From NCBI GenBank assembly GCA_963971305.1, contig OZ020317.1:17502001-17566000 (forward strand): a stretch of DNA of 64,000 nucleotides, given 5' to 3'. Below the pieces are notes generated by a model. The model was not told the origin of the DNA. It worked only from the letters and a program-made list of their open reading frames with translations, and searched no databases. A program made the translations under genes and the position numbers. Each line of letters starts with the position of its first letter. The first letter of the stretch is position 1. Positions 31,350-41,790 of this stretch are shown piece after piece. The DNA comes from Arcuatula senhousia. Taxonomy: Eukaryota; Mollusca; Bivalvia; Mytilida; Mytilidae.

Positions 31350-33535
31350 TGGCTGGAGCTACTGGTTGTCCTGTAGTCACCTTTAACAAATCTGGCTGCT
31401 CTCCTCCGTACTGATTCCAGTTTGTCAATGTTTCTGGCTGTGTGTGGGTCCCATGCTGGAGATGAATAATCAAGGATTGGTCGTACCAGGGTTTTATAGC
31501 ACTGGGCTTTTATTTGGCTTGGTAGACTACTGAGATTCCTTCGCATGAAACCCAAGCTGTTGTTGGCCTTTTTGGTGGTGTTGTCGACATGGTCATTCCA
31601 GGAGAGGTTACTGGATATTGTAACACCAAGATATTTGCCTTTCTTTACAAGGTCTAGTTGCTGTCCATGGATTGAGTAGGTGATGTCGATTGCCTGTCGC
31701 TTCTTCGTTATTCTCAATACCTCGCATTTTGATGGATTGAATGACATCTGCCAGTCTTGTTCCCATTTTTCAAGCTTTTGAAGGTCGTCCTGTAGTATTG
31801 CAGCATCTTCCGGTGTTTTAATTTTCCTGTATAACAGGCTGTCGTCTGCAAAAAGTCTGGTTGTAGAACGGACGCACTCTGTCAGGTCGTTGATATAAAG
31901 CAAGAATAAGGGAGGACTAAGCACAGAACCCTGTGGTACTCCAGAGGTTACTGGTGATATTGACGAGGCGTGTCCATCAATCAGGACTTGTCGGGTGCGG
32001 TTTTCTAGGAAGCTTCTGATCCAGATACATCTCTGACTCCTTAGTGGTCAAGTTTCAGTAGGAGCCTTTCATGGGGCACTTTATCAAAAGCTTTACTAAA
32101 GTCTAGTAAAATCGCATCAATCTGTTCTCCATCGTCAATTCCAGATGCTAGGTCTTCGATGGTGAGGATGAGTTGTGTCTCACAGGACCGCTTTTTTCGA
32201 AACCCATGTTGCTGGTCTGAGAGGATGTTATGTCGAGTAAGATGTTTCACGACTTGGCTATGGATTACATGCTCTAGGATTTTGCAGCAGACACAGGTAA
32301 GGGAGATAAGCCTGTAATTTGCTGGCGAAGTTCGGTCCCCTTTCTTGAAAACTGGTGTGACATGGGCCTGTTTCCAGTCTGCTGGGATGGTACCTTGTAT
32401 AAGTGATGCCTTGAATATCAATGCCAGAGGTGGTGCAAGTTCCTCTGCAAGCTCTTTGAGAAACTTTGTTGGGAGGCAGTCTGGTCCCTTAGCTTTGTAT
32501 GGATTAAGGTCTTGTAGTAGCTTGATAATTCCCTTGGTGTCAATACTAAATTTGTGCATCTCTGGTTGTGGTTCAGAGCTCATTGAAGGCATGTTGTTCA
32601 GGTCTTCCTCTGTAAATACGCTGCTGAACTGGTCATTCATTATTGATGCCTTGACCTTGGGATCGCTATGTGTGATTCCATTTTTCTTCAGTGGTGGTAC
32701 ACCGCTGCTATCACATTTCTTCCCACTGATGTACGTGTAGAGCTTCTTAGGGTTGTTCTCACTAGTTATCATGTCATTTATATAGCTATGATGTGCTTTC
32801 CTGCATTCCCTTTGTGTTTCTTTTTGTATCTTTTTGAAGTGTTCAAGATCCTTCTGTGAACCGCTATGTCTGGCCTTGTTGTATGCCTTTTGTTTTTTCC
32901 TTGACATGTTTTTCACTTTTCTGTTTGCCCATGGTTGGTTGAAGCGTGCTGATGTCATTTTTGTGGGTATCTTTTCCTCCATTTTTGAAAGGCATGATGT
33001 CTTGAAAGTGTCCCATAGTTCGTTTACATCGGTTGTGGTGTCATGGTTTGAAGTGAAGTGTTGACTAAACTTGGCAGCTTCCATTTTGATGTCTTCAAAG
33101 TTTGCTCTACTCTACAGATGGACTTTACGAACGACTGGTTTCTTTCTCACGGCTTGTGTCATGGCTTCTATGAATACTACATCATGGTCGCTTAATCCTG
33201 GCATCGGTTGCTGTTTTGTCACCAGGGATGGTCTGTTAGTGATGAATAAGTCAAGTATGTTCTTGCCTCTTGTAGGGAAATTTATCACCTGTTCTGAGCA
33301 TGTGTCATCCAGGAGGTTAAGGAAGCATTTGCTGATTTGTTGGCTATATGCGCCTGCTATGACAGTGTTGTTCTCCCAGTCTATGTCAGGAAGATTTAGA
33401 TCACCTGATAGCCATACTGTTGCATTTGGTACCCTTAACGCACCATAGGCCAATGCATCCAGAAAGTGACGAAATCCTTCCTCAAAAGTTTCGAACAATT
33501 TGGAATCCCTCCATGTGGTTAATGACAATGAAGAA
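31341..33535 (-). pseudogene. LINE-3 ORF2: endonuclease half, reverse transcriptase, thumb
   Basis: The endonuclease part 33528-33112 has WLSGDLNLPDIDW, RGKNILDLFITNRP and GLSDHDVVF. After a linker, the RT spans 33084-31301: KAKGPDCLPTKFLKELAEEL, WKQAHVTPVFKKGD, NYRLISLTCVCCKILEHV, QHGFRKKRSC, DFSKAFDKVPH, a SGVPQGSVLSPPLFLLYIND-type stretch near 31925, and the catalytic FADD. The thumb has SLGFMRRNL, TLVRPILDYSSPAWDP and RRRAARFVKGDY. One frame break lies near 31925-32040 and another near 33100. In the family the protein nicks the target and primes reverse transcription there. Confidence 0.9.
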
Positions 33536-33883
33536 CCCTTACCCGAAATCAGGTCATACTAGATGGAACGCCTACCTGTGTGGGATATAGCCAACTCTTT
33601 CCAAGTTTTACCTTACCATCCTTTATCTAGCGAAAATACAATGCTGAATCATGTTTGAACCTATACTCACTCACTGAGAGAGAGAAGCGGAGTTGGAGTG
33701 GGAAACAAAGGATCTGTTAATTTTGAAGATCACTGGAAAAGGGAAGAGGTGGGTAGGTGCGGAAAATTTAGCCTGTGGCGGTGCACAATGGGATTTTTTA
33801 CGTGCATGAACCTTGGAATTCTCCACGCACGTTTGCCCAATATGGTTTACGGTCAAGTTTCCGCATTAGTATAGCCTGATGAA
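33536..33883. other. Repeat-like spacer with a GTGCACAATGGGATTTTTTA block
   Basis: The segment around 33770-33850 (GCACAATGGGATTTTTTACG, TGCATGAACCTTGG) resembles, in reverse, the conserved part of SINE-like repeats in molluscs. A GATGGAACGCC at 33560 only resembles the terminus of the 16 kb transposon by chance; no inverted partner exists. No gene. Confidence 0.35.
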
Positions 33884-35252
33884 CCGGTGTTACATACTAG
33901 TTCCCCCCCCCATACTAGAATTTCCCCCCGGAAAAAATGAGTATATACTGAGCTTTCCCCCGGAAGATCTGGTATATACTAGATTTTCCCCCGGGGAAAA
34001 ATGAGTATATACTACGTTTTCCCCCAGGGGAAAATCTGATATGTGTAAACACATACTCATATTTCCACCATACTGGTCCCCCCCCCCCAGTATTCAAGAC
34101 CGTTGCACTATTATTATTAACTGTAAAATAGTTGAGACTTTCAATATATTTAAGATAATTACTTACAATGAATTTTAGTTTAAGAGTATCCTTTTTTTAT
34201 TATTATATATAGTGCGGATGTGATATCATAGCTGTTTGCAAAGATTTGAGAAGGGAAATCTTAAGTGTTTGTGCTTAGATTTAAGAATGTAAAGACCATG
34301 CAGATTTCAGTTTTCATAACAAAATTTTCAGTCTTTTAAGAATATCCCTTATACATGTTATTGTTAATATCGTAGTCAACGTGACACAGAGAAATAACTA
34401 TCTATCAACCTATTCATGATCATCTCATAAAGAGAGCCTTAAATGCTTTAATATTACTGTTGAACCACTTCTACAAATTAAAGCAATTGCACAAATATAA
34501 TTGTTTCGAGTGTCCCAATAACGTGGACCGTGACCATAGAAATGCACTGGCGTCCGTTCGTTTGTGCGTCCGTCACAGTTTATGTATTCAGTAACTGTTA
34601 TTTGCAGGCTTTTGATATTTGGTATTCAGCCTTAGGTAGGAGTCTCAAATGGTGGGATGCGTTTTCAGGACTGTCGCTTATCTGTTTCCTGTTTAACAAA
34701 CCGACGTAGAATGTTTTGCTCTTGGGGGAGAAAAAAAAATTCTGTTCTTGTATTTAATTAATTCCTGAAAGCTTCGTTTACAATGCCTGTTTTGATATCT
34801 GTTTAACTCAAATTGATGTTTTTGCTTTTTCTAATATGTCACATTATGAAACAAAAAGCCAAATATGACTAGCGTAATAAAAAAAATCTAGACAATTTTG
34901 AAATTTAAACCAAATATTAAGGAAAAATAAATAAAATTTAAAAACTAATCTTGCAAAAAGATCAAGTTTTTTTTCTCAAAGTGTATTATAAGAAGTGTAA
35001 CATTGACATGGTGATAAAAATTATAGCATTAAATCAAGCAAGACTAAACGGAGCCTTAATATGAAGGGGGAAAGATCAGTATGGATTTGCGAAAAGGGGA
35101 AAATCTAGTGTATACTCATTTTTCCTACCCAACTTTTAGGGGGGGAAGATGCAGTATATACTGATATTTCCGGGGGGAAATCTCAGTATATACTGATTTT
35201 CCGGGGGGAAAGATGAGAAGGGGAAAAAACTAGTATGTTACACCGGCATTTA
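33884..35252. mobile_element. Foldback TIR element with AGTATATACT repeats
   Basis: CCGGTGTTACATACTAGTT (33884) is inverted in AACTAGTATGTTACACCGG (right end). Both arms (to about 34100 and from about 35080) consist of 28-30 bp units that alternate a G/C run (TTTCCCCCCGG) with the palindrome AGTATATACT. The interior contains a copy of the TATTTGGTAT-type repeat (34555-34760). No coding frame, and no target duplication was identified. Confidence 0.7.
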
Positions 35253-35480
35253 TTATGACAGGGCTGCCCCATTCAACCACCTGCGGCACACATCCCAGTC
35301 GCTTTGTGGGCTAAGCGACCTTGAAAGATGACAGGTTTCTTAGCGCTCTTTATTGGACTTTTACCGACAAGCTATAGCGCTGCTGGCAACCTATTCGCCT
35401 TCCATGTCCAACATGGGAGCATACACTTATGAAGCTTTTTGTTGAAACTATAACATATACAATAAATACATGTGTGTAAA
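35253..35480. other. Spacer, no gene seen
   Basis: Unremarkable sequence between the foldback element and the intact family D copy. Confidence 0.35.
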
Positions 35481-36400
35481 AAAAGCTACGCCGGGCGCAG
35501 CATGATACGACCGCAACAAGTTGAACCCTGTACATTGGAGGTCCAATAGGGATAGTCTATTGCTTTGGTCACGTGCAGCCCATGGTGGACTTACAAAGCT
35601 TTTTGACACATGCATCATGTGATGGATTTTAAAATGCATATTTGACAAATATAGATTTACATTAACATTTAATAGAAAAAAATCTTATTTCTATATTCAT
35701 TGACATTTTTGACACGATTTGGCCCCTTTTGGATTTTTTTAAATAATAAGGACCACAAATGCAATAAAAAGCGTCCATAAGTGGATATAATCATCATATT
35801 TAAACTTTATAACAATTGGCTGGCCCACTACAGCAAAATTCATTTGCCTTGGCCAACTTTTAAAAATGGCGTTTTTTGCCCCTTCGACCCCTAACATCTC
35901 ATATTGCAAATCTGATAGAAAAACGCAGGCAGGGATTTTCACAAGGATTCCAATGAAAAATAGAATTTGAAAATCGAACCACAAATTTAAAAAAAAGATT
36001 TTTTGGGCGTGTCCCGTCTTTGGCCCCCTGTAGCAATGTAACGGTACAATGTACATCAAAACCATTTTCACATTTTGTTGACAGAATTTAATGAAAAATT
36101 CAATAAAAAAGAATTTTCAAAATCAAATGAATAATAAACATTCTACAACAGTTTTGTCAATACACCCGTTTTAGCCCTTTTTTCTAAAACAATAGTGGCC
36201 ACCAACCCCAAATACAATAGGAACCTTTCTCTAGTGGTTACAAACATCATATCAAAATTTCATAACAATTGGTCAATATTTACTGAAGTTATCACACGGA
36301 AACCAAATGTTCCCAGACGACGACGACGACGACGATAACGCCAACGACAACGACGACATCGCCATAACATTGTACGATCGCAAAAATTTTGCGGTCGTAT
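35481..36400 (+). mobile_element. Family D element, intact copy
   Basis: It starts AAAAGCTACGCCGGGCGCAG, ATACGACCGCAACAAG, and ends with a GACGACGACGACGACG-type run (36316-36360) and a hairpin TACGATCGCAAAA-ATTTTGCGGTCGTA (36373-36399) whose right arm repeats the motif near the 5' end. The layout (5' motif, diverged direct repeats, microsatellite, 3' hairpin) fits a Helentron-type non-autonomous element. Non-coding. Confidence 0.68.
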
Positions 36401-37153
36401 AATAAAAATTAAGACGTACTGAAATGGCATTCGAGTCTTATATAATCCTGGATAAAACAGCAGACATGAAAGAAGACGACTCTATGATACAAACAAACAC
36501 ATCCAAGAAACAACTACATGTACAAGTCAAGTTAAAAGAAGGTAGCCCAACAACTGTAAGCATTTTCTGCTTGTCGCAACACAAACATTTTGTTTACCGC
36601 CAATTATTCAAGGATGTTATTTTCAATTTATAACAGTTGGTAGTTATGCTTAGACAATAGATTAATGGGTTCTGCTTGTAGGTGTCAAGTATATGTGCCT
36701 GCCTGTTTATATAGGCTATATAAGGTTGAATACTTGATTTTAACTGACGTATTCTTGTCCAAAACCCTTGAAATGATAGTACCGTATTCTTATTTTTTAA
36801 CAACATACAATGGCTTTTAAAATATGATTTAAGAGGTAAACAACACGCACAACTTGTCTATCTAAAGTGTGAAAAACCTGGACCTCTCTTGCAAAAACCT
36901 GGACGCCTCTTGAAAAAGCCTGGACATGTATTTTATTTTAATTTGAAAATATGTAAGATGCAACTTTTTGGCATCAATGTTCAGGATGCCATAACATAAC
37001 AAAAACTTAAAAAACAGCCCACAATTTTATTTATGAATCACATTTTATTTTATAGGAATTGGTGTTGTTATACAATATGATAATACTAAAATATACCTAC
37101 CCGTTGGTAGCATTTTTTCTTCGCTTTGAGTTAACAAGAGTTAACACTAAAGT
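36401..37153. other. Region with one exon-like short frame
   Basis: A short plus-strand frame at 36424-36560 (MAFESYIILDKTADMKEDDS...) has unbiased composition and ends at a GTAAGC donor-like site. I do not recognise it. The remainder is AT-rich with AACCTGGACCTCTCTTG-type direct repeats (36877-36928). Confidence 0.3.
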
Positions 37154-37866
37154 ATGTCTCGCCGGCACCATCAGAAACAATTATTCTTTCTTACTTCCAC
37201 TATATTTTGAATTTACATGGATTTTCAGTTTCTGAGATAAAAAAAAATGTTTATAGAACTTAAACATTGCAAATATATGCAATAAAAATAATCAAAGTCT
37301 CTCAACTGGAAAATCAAGGTCAAGGTCAAAAGATGAGGATGTAACTGTGCTAATCTACTACTGAGGCATATGCATACCAAGTTTCATCAACCTAGGACTT
37401 ACAGTTCTTTAGATATGGAGGTGCTCGCAAAACTTTTCCATTGATATTATATGTATTGAAAATTGTCAAAGTCACTCAACTGAGAAATCAAGGTCAAGGT
37501 CAAAAGATGGGGATGCAACTGTGCTCAGCTACTACTGGGGGGATATGCATACAAAGTTTCATCAACCAAAGACCTATAGTTCTTGAGATATGGAGGTGCT
37601 CGCAAAACTTTTCCATTGCTATTATATGTATTGAAAATTGTCAAAGTCATTCAACCGGAAAATCAAGGTCAAGGTCAAAAGATGGGGATGCAACTGTGCT
37701 AAGCTACTACTTGGGCATATGCATACCAAGTTTCATCAACCTAAAACTTATAGTTCTTGAGATATTGAGGTGCTCATAAAACTTTTCCAAAAAGTTAACG
37801 CCGCCGTCGCCGCCGCCGCCGGTAAAGTAACACCTATGTCCCACTCTGCTTCGCAGGCGAGACAAA
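37154..37866 (+). repeat. TGTCTCGCC-family element, copy 2, with three 180 bp units
   Basis: It starts TGTCTCGCCGGCACCATCAG and ends CGCCGCCGTCGCCGCCGCCG...TCGCAGGCGAGACAAAAA. Three units of about 178 bp carry AAATCAAGGTCAAGGTCAAA and TGGAGGTGCTCGCAAAACTT (37309, 37486, 37663). The termini are complementary (TGTCTCGCC...GGCGAGACA). Confidence 0.68.
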
Positions 37867-38546
37867 AATCACTATAAAATATCACAAAAGTTTACATTTT
37901 ATTGATTATTCTCTTGAAAAAATCAGGACAATTGTAAAACATTCCTGTCGCCGGACACGGATAAATCGATTCTTGAGTGGATTTAATTATATAACTAAAT
38001 ACAAATGCTTTAGAAACATACTTTGATAATTAGCGTTACTTATTTGGTCAACAAAAAAGTATGTGTTTCCGGTTTCATCCCTGAAAAAATGGGGTCGGTA
38101 AATAATTTAAGAAAGGATAGTAAGCATTTTTTTTTTTACCTTGAGTTAATGGGGTGTTGATTTCAAGTTTAACGGTGCTTAAGGAAAAATATCAATAAAA
38201 GGCTAGGATCGGCATGATAAAATAAGGGTAGGTAGGGAAACCTGCAACACACATTTTTTATTTGGCCTCATCTAAAGTACAAACTAAATAGTTTATAGTA
38301 CTTTGCTATATGATGCAAATACGCCATCATCTTTACGTATACACTGTATATAGGTTTGAGTTGAATTGGCTCAAGGCAGTTCTATTAATCGACTATGATA
38401 CACATCCAATAACAATCCCAAGTTTTTAAAAGGTTAGATGTACTTTAAGATTCATCTGTACACTTGGGAAAAAATGACCGATATTTTACGTTTTTCTTTC
38501 AGTCTATGTGGAGCCTAAACTGCACATTCAATTGCTTAATAAGGCA
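37867..38546. other. AT-rich interior of the 16 kb element, no gene
   Basis: No coding frame and no clear repeat was found. Confidence 0.35.
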
Positions 38547-38548
38547 TA

Positions 38549-38884
38549 GCAGCGTCTAGATAAATATCTTTGTATAAAATTTTAGTATTTTGTACATATA
38601 CACTTGGTCCGTTTTGCCGGGGCATTTTCTTTGCGCTTTTCAGTGCACCCAAATATAGCCAATTATCAACCATGCCCTGTCATTTGGCCTCCACTTGCTA
38701 GGTAATTTCATTATTGGTGTTATCAAATCTACTCCCAATCGGTTTTATGGAATGTTATTTAGGGGTAATTCATACTTTATTTATGGAACAATTTGAACGG
38801 AAAGAAAATGAATAGAGAAAACAACAAAAGTAATCTTGTAAAATGGAAGGGAAAATGATCGACAATTTTATATCTAGACGCTGC
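38549..38884. mobile_element. MITE with TA duplication
   Basis: GCAGCGTCTAGATA at the left and TATCTAGACGCTGC at the right are perfectly inverted and flanked by TA (38547-38548, 38885-38886). At 336 bp it is a typical Tc1/mariner-type MITE. Confidence 0.78.
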
Positions 38885-38997
38885 TACACTTAAATTTGTG
38901 TTTTTATGTGTCTTTAAAGTCGTACATCATGAGACTAGATAATAGGTCAAATATCTGTCATTTCATTCGAAGTGTAACCATGAACCTTAATTAAAAG

Positions 38998-40423
38998 ATC
39001 GCATCTGTTCTGTGTTCATGATACAAAAATGAAAATACGAGTTTGAAATGTTTTTACCACCCTGTAGGTTGATTGAAATTAATTTATCAATAGATCAGAT
39101 ACAATATCACTACTCGTAGATGGTTCTTCTTCATCTGTCCGGATGGTGCACGTGTCTTGTGGTCCCGCTTGTGACTTCGTCAGCGATTCCCTTATTAAAC
39201 AGATCCCGTCCCCTATTGTAACGACACCAAGAACGGCAAGTTCGTCGTCTGATAATTGCTTGGCGATTTTTACGGCAAGTTCGTCGTCTGATAATTGCTT
39301 GGCGATTTTTATATCATTTTTTTTTGTTCAAGAAAAAGCTCGGCTAAAGTGCCCTTATCCATATTAAACAGAACCGCCTGACCATACTTGCCATTTTTTT
39401 AGGCAGTGAGTGTGAAATTTAATCTTACAAAAAAAATCCGAGTTCGGCAATTGTCGTTTATTTCCGATTTCCCCCGAGTTACAACCACTTAAAAGAGCAC
39501 CTAATGTTGTAACGACAGCGTATAATGTTGTAACCATATAGTATAATGATGTACCCACATAGTATAAAGTTGTAATCACATAGTATAATGTTGCAAGTAC
39601 TGAGTATAATGTTGCACAAACTTAGTATAATGTTGTGACAGCATAGTATAATGGTGTAATCACAGAGTATAATAATGAAAAGACAGCGTATAATTATGCA
39701 ACCACAGAGTATAATGTTATAACCCCAGATTATAATGTTGTAACCCCAGATTATAATGTTGAATAGACGGCGTATAATGATCCAACGACTGAGTATAAAG
39801 TTGTAACCACATAGTATAATGTTGTCACCACGGTGCATAATGTTGTAACGCCTAACTATAATGTGGTAACGACATAGTATAATGTTGTCTCAACAGCGTA
39901 AAATGATAAAACGACAGAGTATAAAGTTGTAAGGCCCGAGTATAATGGTTTAACGCCTGCGTATAATGGTGTAATAGCTGAGTATAATGGTGTAACGCCT
40001 GAGTATAATGTGATAACTACTGAATATAATGCTGTAACGACAGTGTATAATATTGAACAACAGAGTAAACTAAAGAAAGGACTGATTATAATGTTAAAAC
40101 TGCATAGTATGATGCTGTAATGACTGAATATAATAATGTAATGAAAGAGTATAAAGTTTTAAGGACTGAGTATAATGTTGAAACGACTTAACATAATGTT
40201 GACACGACTGAGTATAATGTTATAACGACTGAACATAATGTTATTACGACTGAGTATAATATTCTAACCACTGAGTATAATGTGGTAACGACTGAATATA
40301 ATGTGGTATGGACTGAATATAAAGTTGTAACGACTGAGTATAAAGTTGTAACGACTGAGCATAATGGCGTTACGCCTGAGTATAATGATGGTTACCAACA
40401 TAAGGCAGTCCTGGCGTTCCATA
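38998..40423 (-). repeat. Right TIR of the 16 kb element
   Basis: This is the inverted counterpart of 24342-25728, including the SAM-like fragment with its 39 bp duplication (39232-39310) and the 21 bp array (about 39490-40402). It is a few tens of bases longer because of extra 21 bp units near 39600. The high similarity to the left arm points to a young insertion or to arm-to-arm conversion. Confidence 0.88.
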
Positions 40424-40463
40424 CTATAGTCCCCTTCGTCTTTCGCCGGTAGGGGACTAACTA
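40424..40463 (+). mobile_element. Family E element, 3' end, with CTATAG duplication
   Basis: It begins with the right CTATAG (40424-40429) and continues TCCCCTTCGTCTTTCGCC...GGGGACT; together with CTATAG the hairpin AGTCCCC/GGGGACT forms the element's 3' end. It is the missing end of 23676-24341. Confidence 0.75.
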
Positions 40464-41175
40464 ATAACATTTAAAAGAAAAAATCTTATTTCTATATTCA
40501 TTGACATTTTAAGCCTCTTTTGGCCCTTTTTTTAAAAAAAGGTTAGGACCACAAACCCCAAATGCAATAAAAAGCTTCCTTCAGTGGATATAATCATCAT
40601 ATTTAAACTTCATAGCAATTGGCTGGCCCACTACAGCTAAATTTCTTGTGTAAAACCATTTGCCTTGACTAACTTTTAAAAATGGTGTTTTTTGCCCCTT
40701 CGACCCCTTATATCTCAAAAACAGTAAGAGATATTGCAAATCTGATTGAAAAATGCAGGCAGGGATTTTCACAAGGATTCCAATGAAAAAAAAAATTGAA
40801 AATCGGACCACAAATTAAAAAGTCAATTTTTTGGGTGTGGCCCCTTTTTGACCCCCATTATCAATGTAACAGTGCAATATATATCAAAACCATTGCCACA
40901 TTTTTGTTGACAGAATTTAATGATGAATTCAATAAAAAAAAGAATTTTCAAAATCTACAACAGTTTTGTTAATACATCCGTTTTAGCCCCTTTTGGCCCT
41001 TTTTTCCAAAACAGTAAGGGCCACCAACCCCAAATACAATAGGAACCTTCCTCTAGTGGTTACAAACATCATATCAAAATTTCATAACAATTGGTCAATA
41101 TTTACTCAAAATATCGCACAGAAACCAAATGTCCCCAGACAACGATGAAGACATCGCCATAACATATAAACAGGT
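40464..41175 (+). mobile_element. Family D element, right part
   Basis: TAACATTTAAAAGAAAAAAT and the following 700 bases match 35668-36360. The end is cut within CATCGCCATAACAT, so the terminal hairpin is missing. It pairs with 23495-23675. Confidence 0.72.
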
Positions 41176-41629
41176 TGGGACGACTGACGACAAATGTTTT
41201 TGTGCATTTTTAGATATATTTTGTTTGTCTTTTTATTCAAGTGAGATAACAGGTGTTCAAACAAAAGTAAGCATGCTTTCCATGAGATGCGTACAAAATG
41301 TATCTAACTGCCGTGTCTCGCACAGACAGACAATCAGAGTTCTTGAAATTGAATATCACATCGTGTGGAGTGTGATAAGTAAAATAGTCGCATCTTGCAA
41401 GAACTAGATAATATTACACAACAGTTAGAGAAATTGTTTTATTCTATCATCATGATCAATTCTGGCAATTTTTCCCAATGTTCATGACGTTACAATATAC
41501 ATCCAACAATGACATCATGTTTTCTCTGTATTGCTGTAAGGTATGCCCTTAAAGCTACTTTCACTGATAAAATTACTATTTGTTTGTATAATGTATATAT
41601 GTGAGCGATATTACAGTATATTAAAATAC
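41176..41629. other. Start of the NDUFB3 intron, no other feature
   Basis: This is the intron sequence just behind the first coding exon on the minus strand. No gene or repeat stands out. Confidence 0.4.
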
Positions 41630-41766
41630 CTGATCCAAGGGTCTTTTAGTCCTAGTTTTGCCAACTTATCCACATGTGCCTTCAGTTCTGGTAGTTCTTG
41701 GACTTTTTGTTCATAGATTCTCCAGTCAGGGACTACAAATCTTGGTGCTTTCTCACCTCCTCCCAT
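41630..41766 (-). CDS. NDUFB3: NDUFB3, first coding exon
   Basis: From ATG at 41766 the exon reads MGGGEKAPRFVVPDWRIYEQ and ends KLAKLGLKDPWI plus two bases of an arginine codon, at donor AG|GTATTT (41630/41629). The motif W-x-IY ... KLAxLGLxDPW is the NDUFB3 signature directly in front of RNEAW, which is the start of the exon at 18743-18986. On its 5' side an acceptor-like CTGTTTACAG ends at 41781, so the exon probably starts at 41780 with a 14-base 5' UTR, and a non-coding first exon would lie at higher coordinates. No mitochondrial presequence is expected for this subunit. Confidence 0.88.
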
Positions 41767-41780
41767 CTTTTAAGTGCTCT

Positions 41781-41790
41781 CTGTAAACAG
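41781..41790 (-). promoter_or_regulatory. NDUFB3: Candidate 3' splice site upstream of the NDUFB3 start codon
   Basis: The minus strand reads CTGTTTACAG immediately before AGAGCACTTAAAAG-ATG, preceded by a TTATGAC branch-site-like sequence. If used, NDUFB3 has a separate non-coding exon upstream. Confidence 0.5.

Larger units (their letters stand above)
29776..33535 (-). mobile_element. CR1-like LINE (LINE-3), 5'-truncated, split by a Mutator-like element
   Basis: On the minus strand the order is APE endonuclease C-terminal half, linker, RT and thumb, ending in a short 3' UTR that closes with a (GATA)n-type tail (TATCTATCTATCT on the plus strand at 29776-29790). Short tandem tails of this kind are typical for CR1/L2 elements. 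The element lies inside the 16 kb transposon, so it came later. The 5' end is cut at about 33535. Confidence 0.87.
24342..40423. mobile_element. 16.1 kb transposon with 1.4 kb TIRs made of 21 bp repeats (integrase-type, IS3EU-like)
   Basis: The termini TATGGAACGCCAGGACTGCC and GGCAGTCCTGGCGTTCCATA are inverted and flanked by the 6 bp duplication CTATAG. The inverted repeats (24342 to about 25728 and about 38998-40423) look about 98 percent identical where I compared them by eye. Outside them, the two flanks join into one continuous family E 3' end (AAC-CTATAG-TCCCC, hairpin AGTCCCC...GGGGACT). That confirms a single insertion event. Each TIR carries a 21 bp tandem array and then a degraded SAM-like N-terminus of an integrase-type transposase. 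A 6 bp duplication fits IS3EU or Polinton-type integrases (from memory). The 13 kb interior shows no transposase core and no Polinton genes; it is filled with other elements. Confidence 0.85.
18987..41629 (-). other. NDUFB3: 22.6 kb NDUFB3 intron packed with nested mobile elements
   Basis: The intron is bounded by a donor AG|GTATTT at 41630/41629 and an acceptor TTTGTGCAG|G at 18987/18986, both in phase 2 (two bases of an AGG codon before, one after). All features listed between 19 and 41.6 kb lie in it. Most of this length is nested transposon sequence, chiefly the 16 kb element. Confidence 0.85.

Noticed and set aside
33556..33575. GATGGAACGCC as a third terminus of the TATGGAACGCC family
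   Set aside because: The first bases differ, no 21 bp array follows, and there is no inverted partner or duplication.
24342..40423. Polinton/Maverick (also 6 bp duplications and long TIRs)
   Set aside because: No DNA polymerase B, packaging ATPase, capsid or protease frame in the interior, and the termini lack the AG start. The SAM-HTH fragment fits a simpler integrase-type transposon.
24342..40423. Two unrelated insertions in opposite orientation instead of one element
   Set aside because: The CTATAG duplication is shared and the outer flanks join into one repeat end; two independent insertions would not give this.
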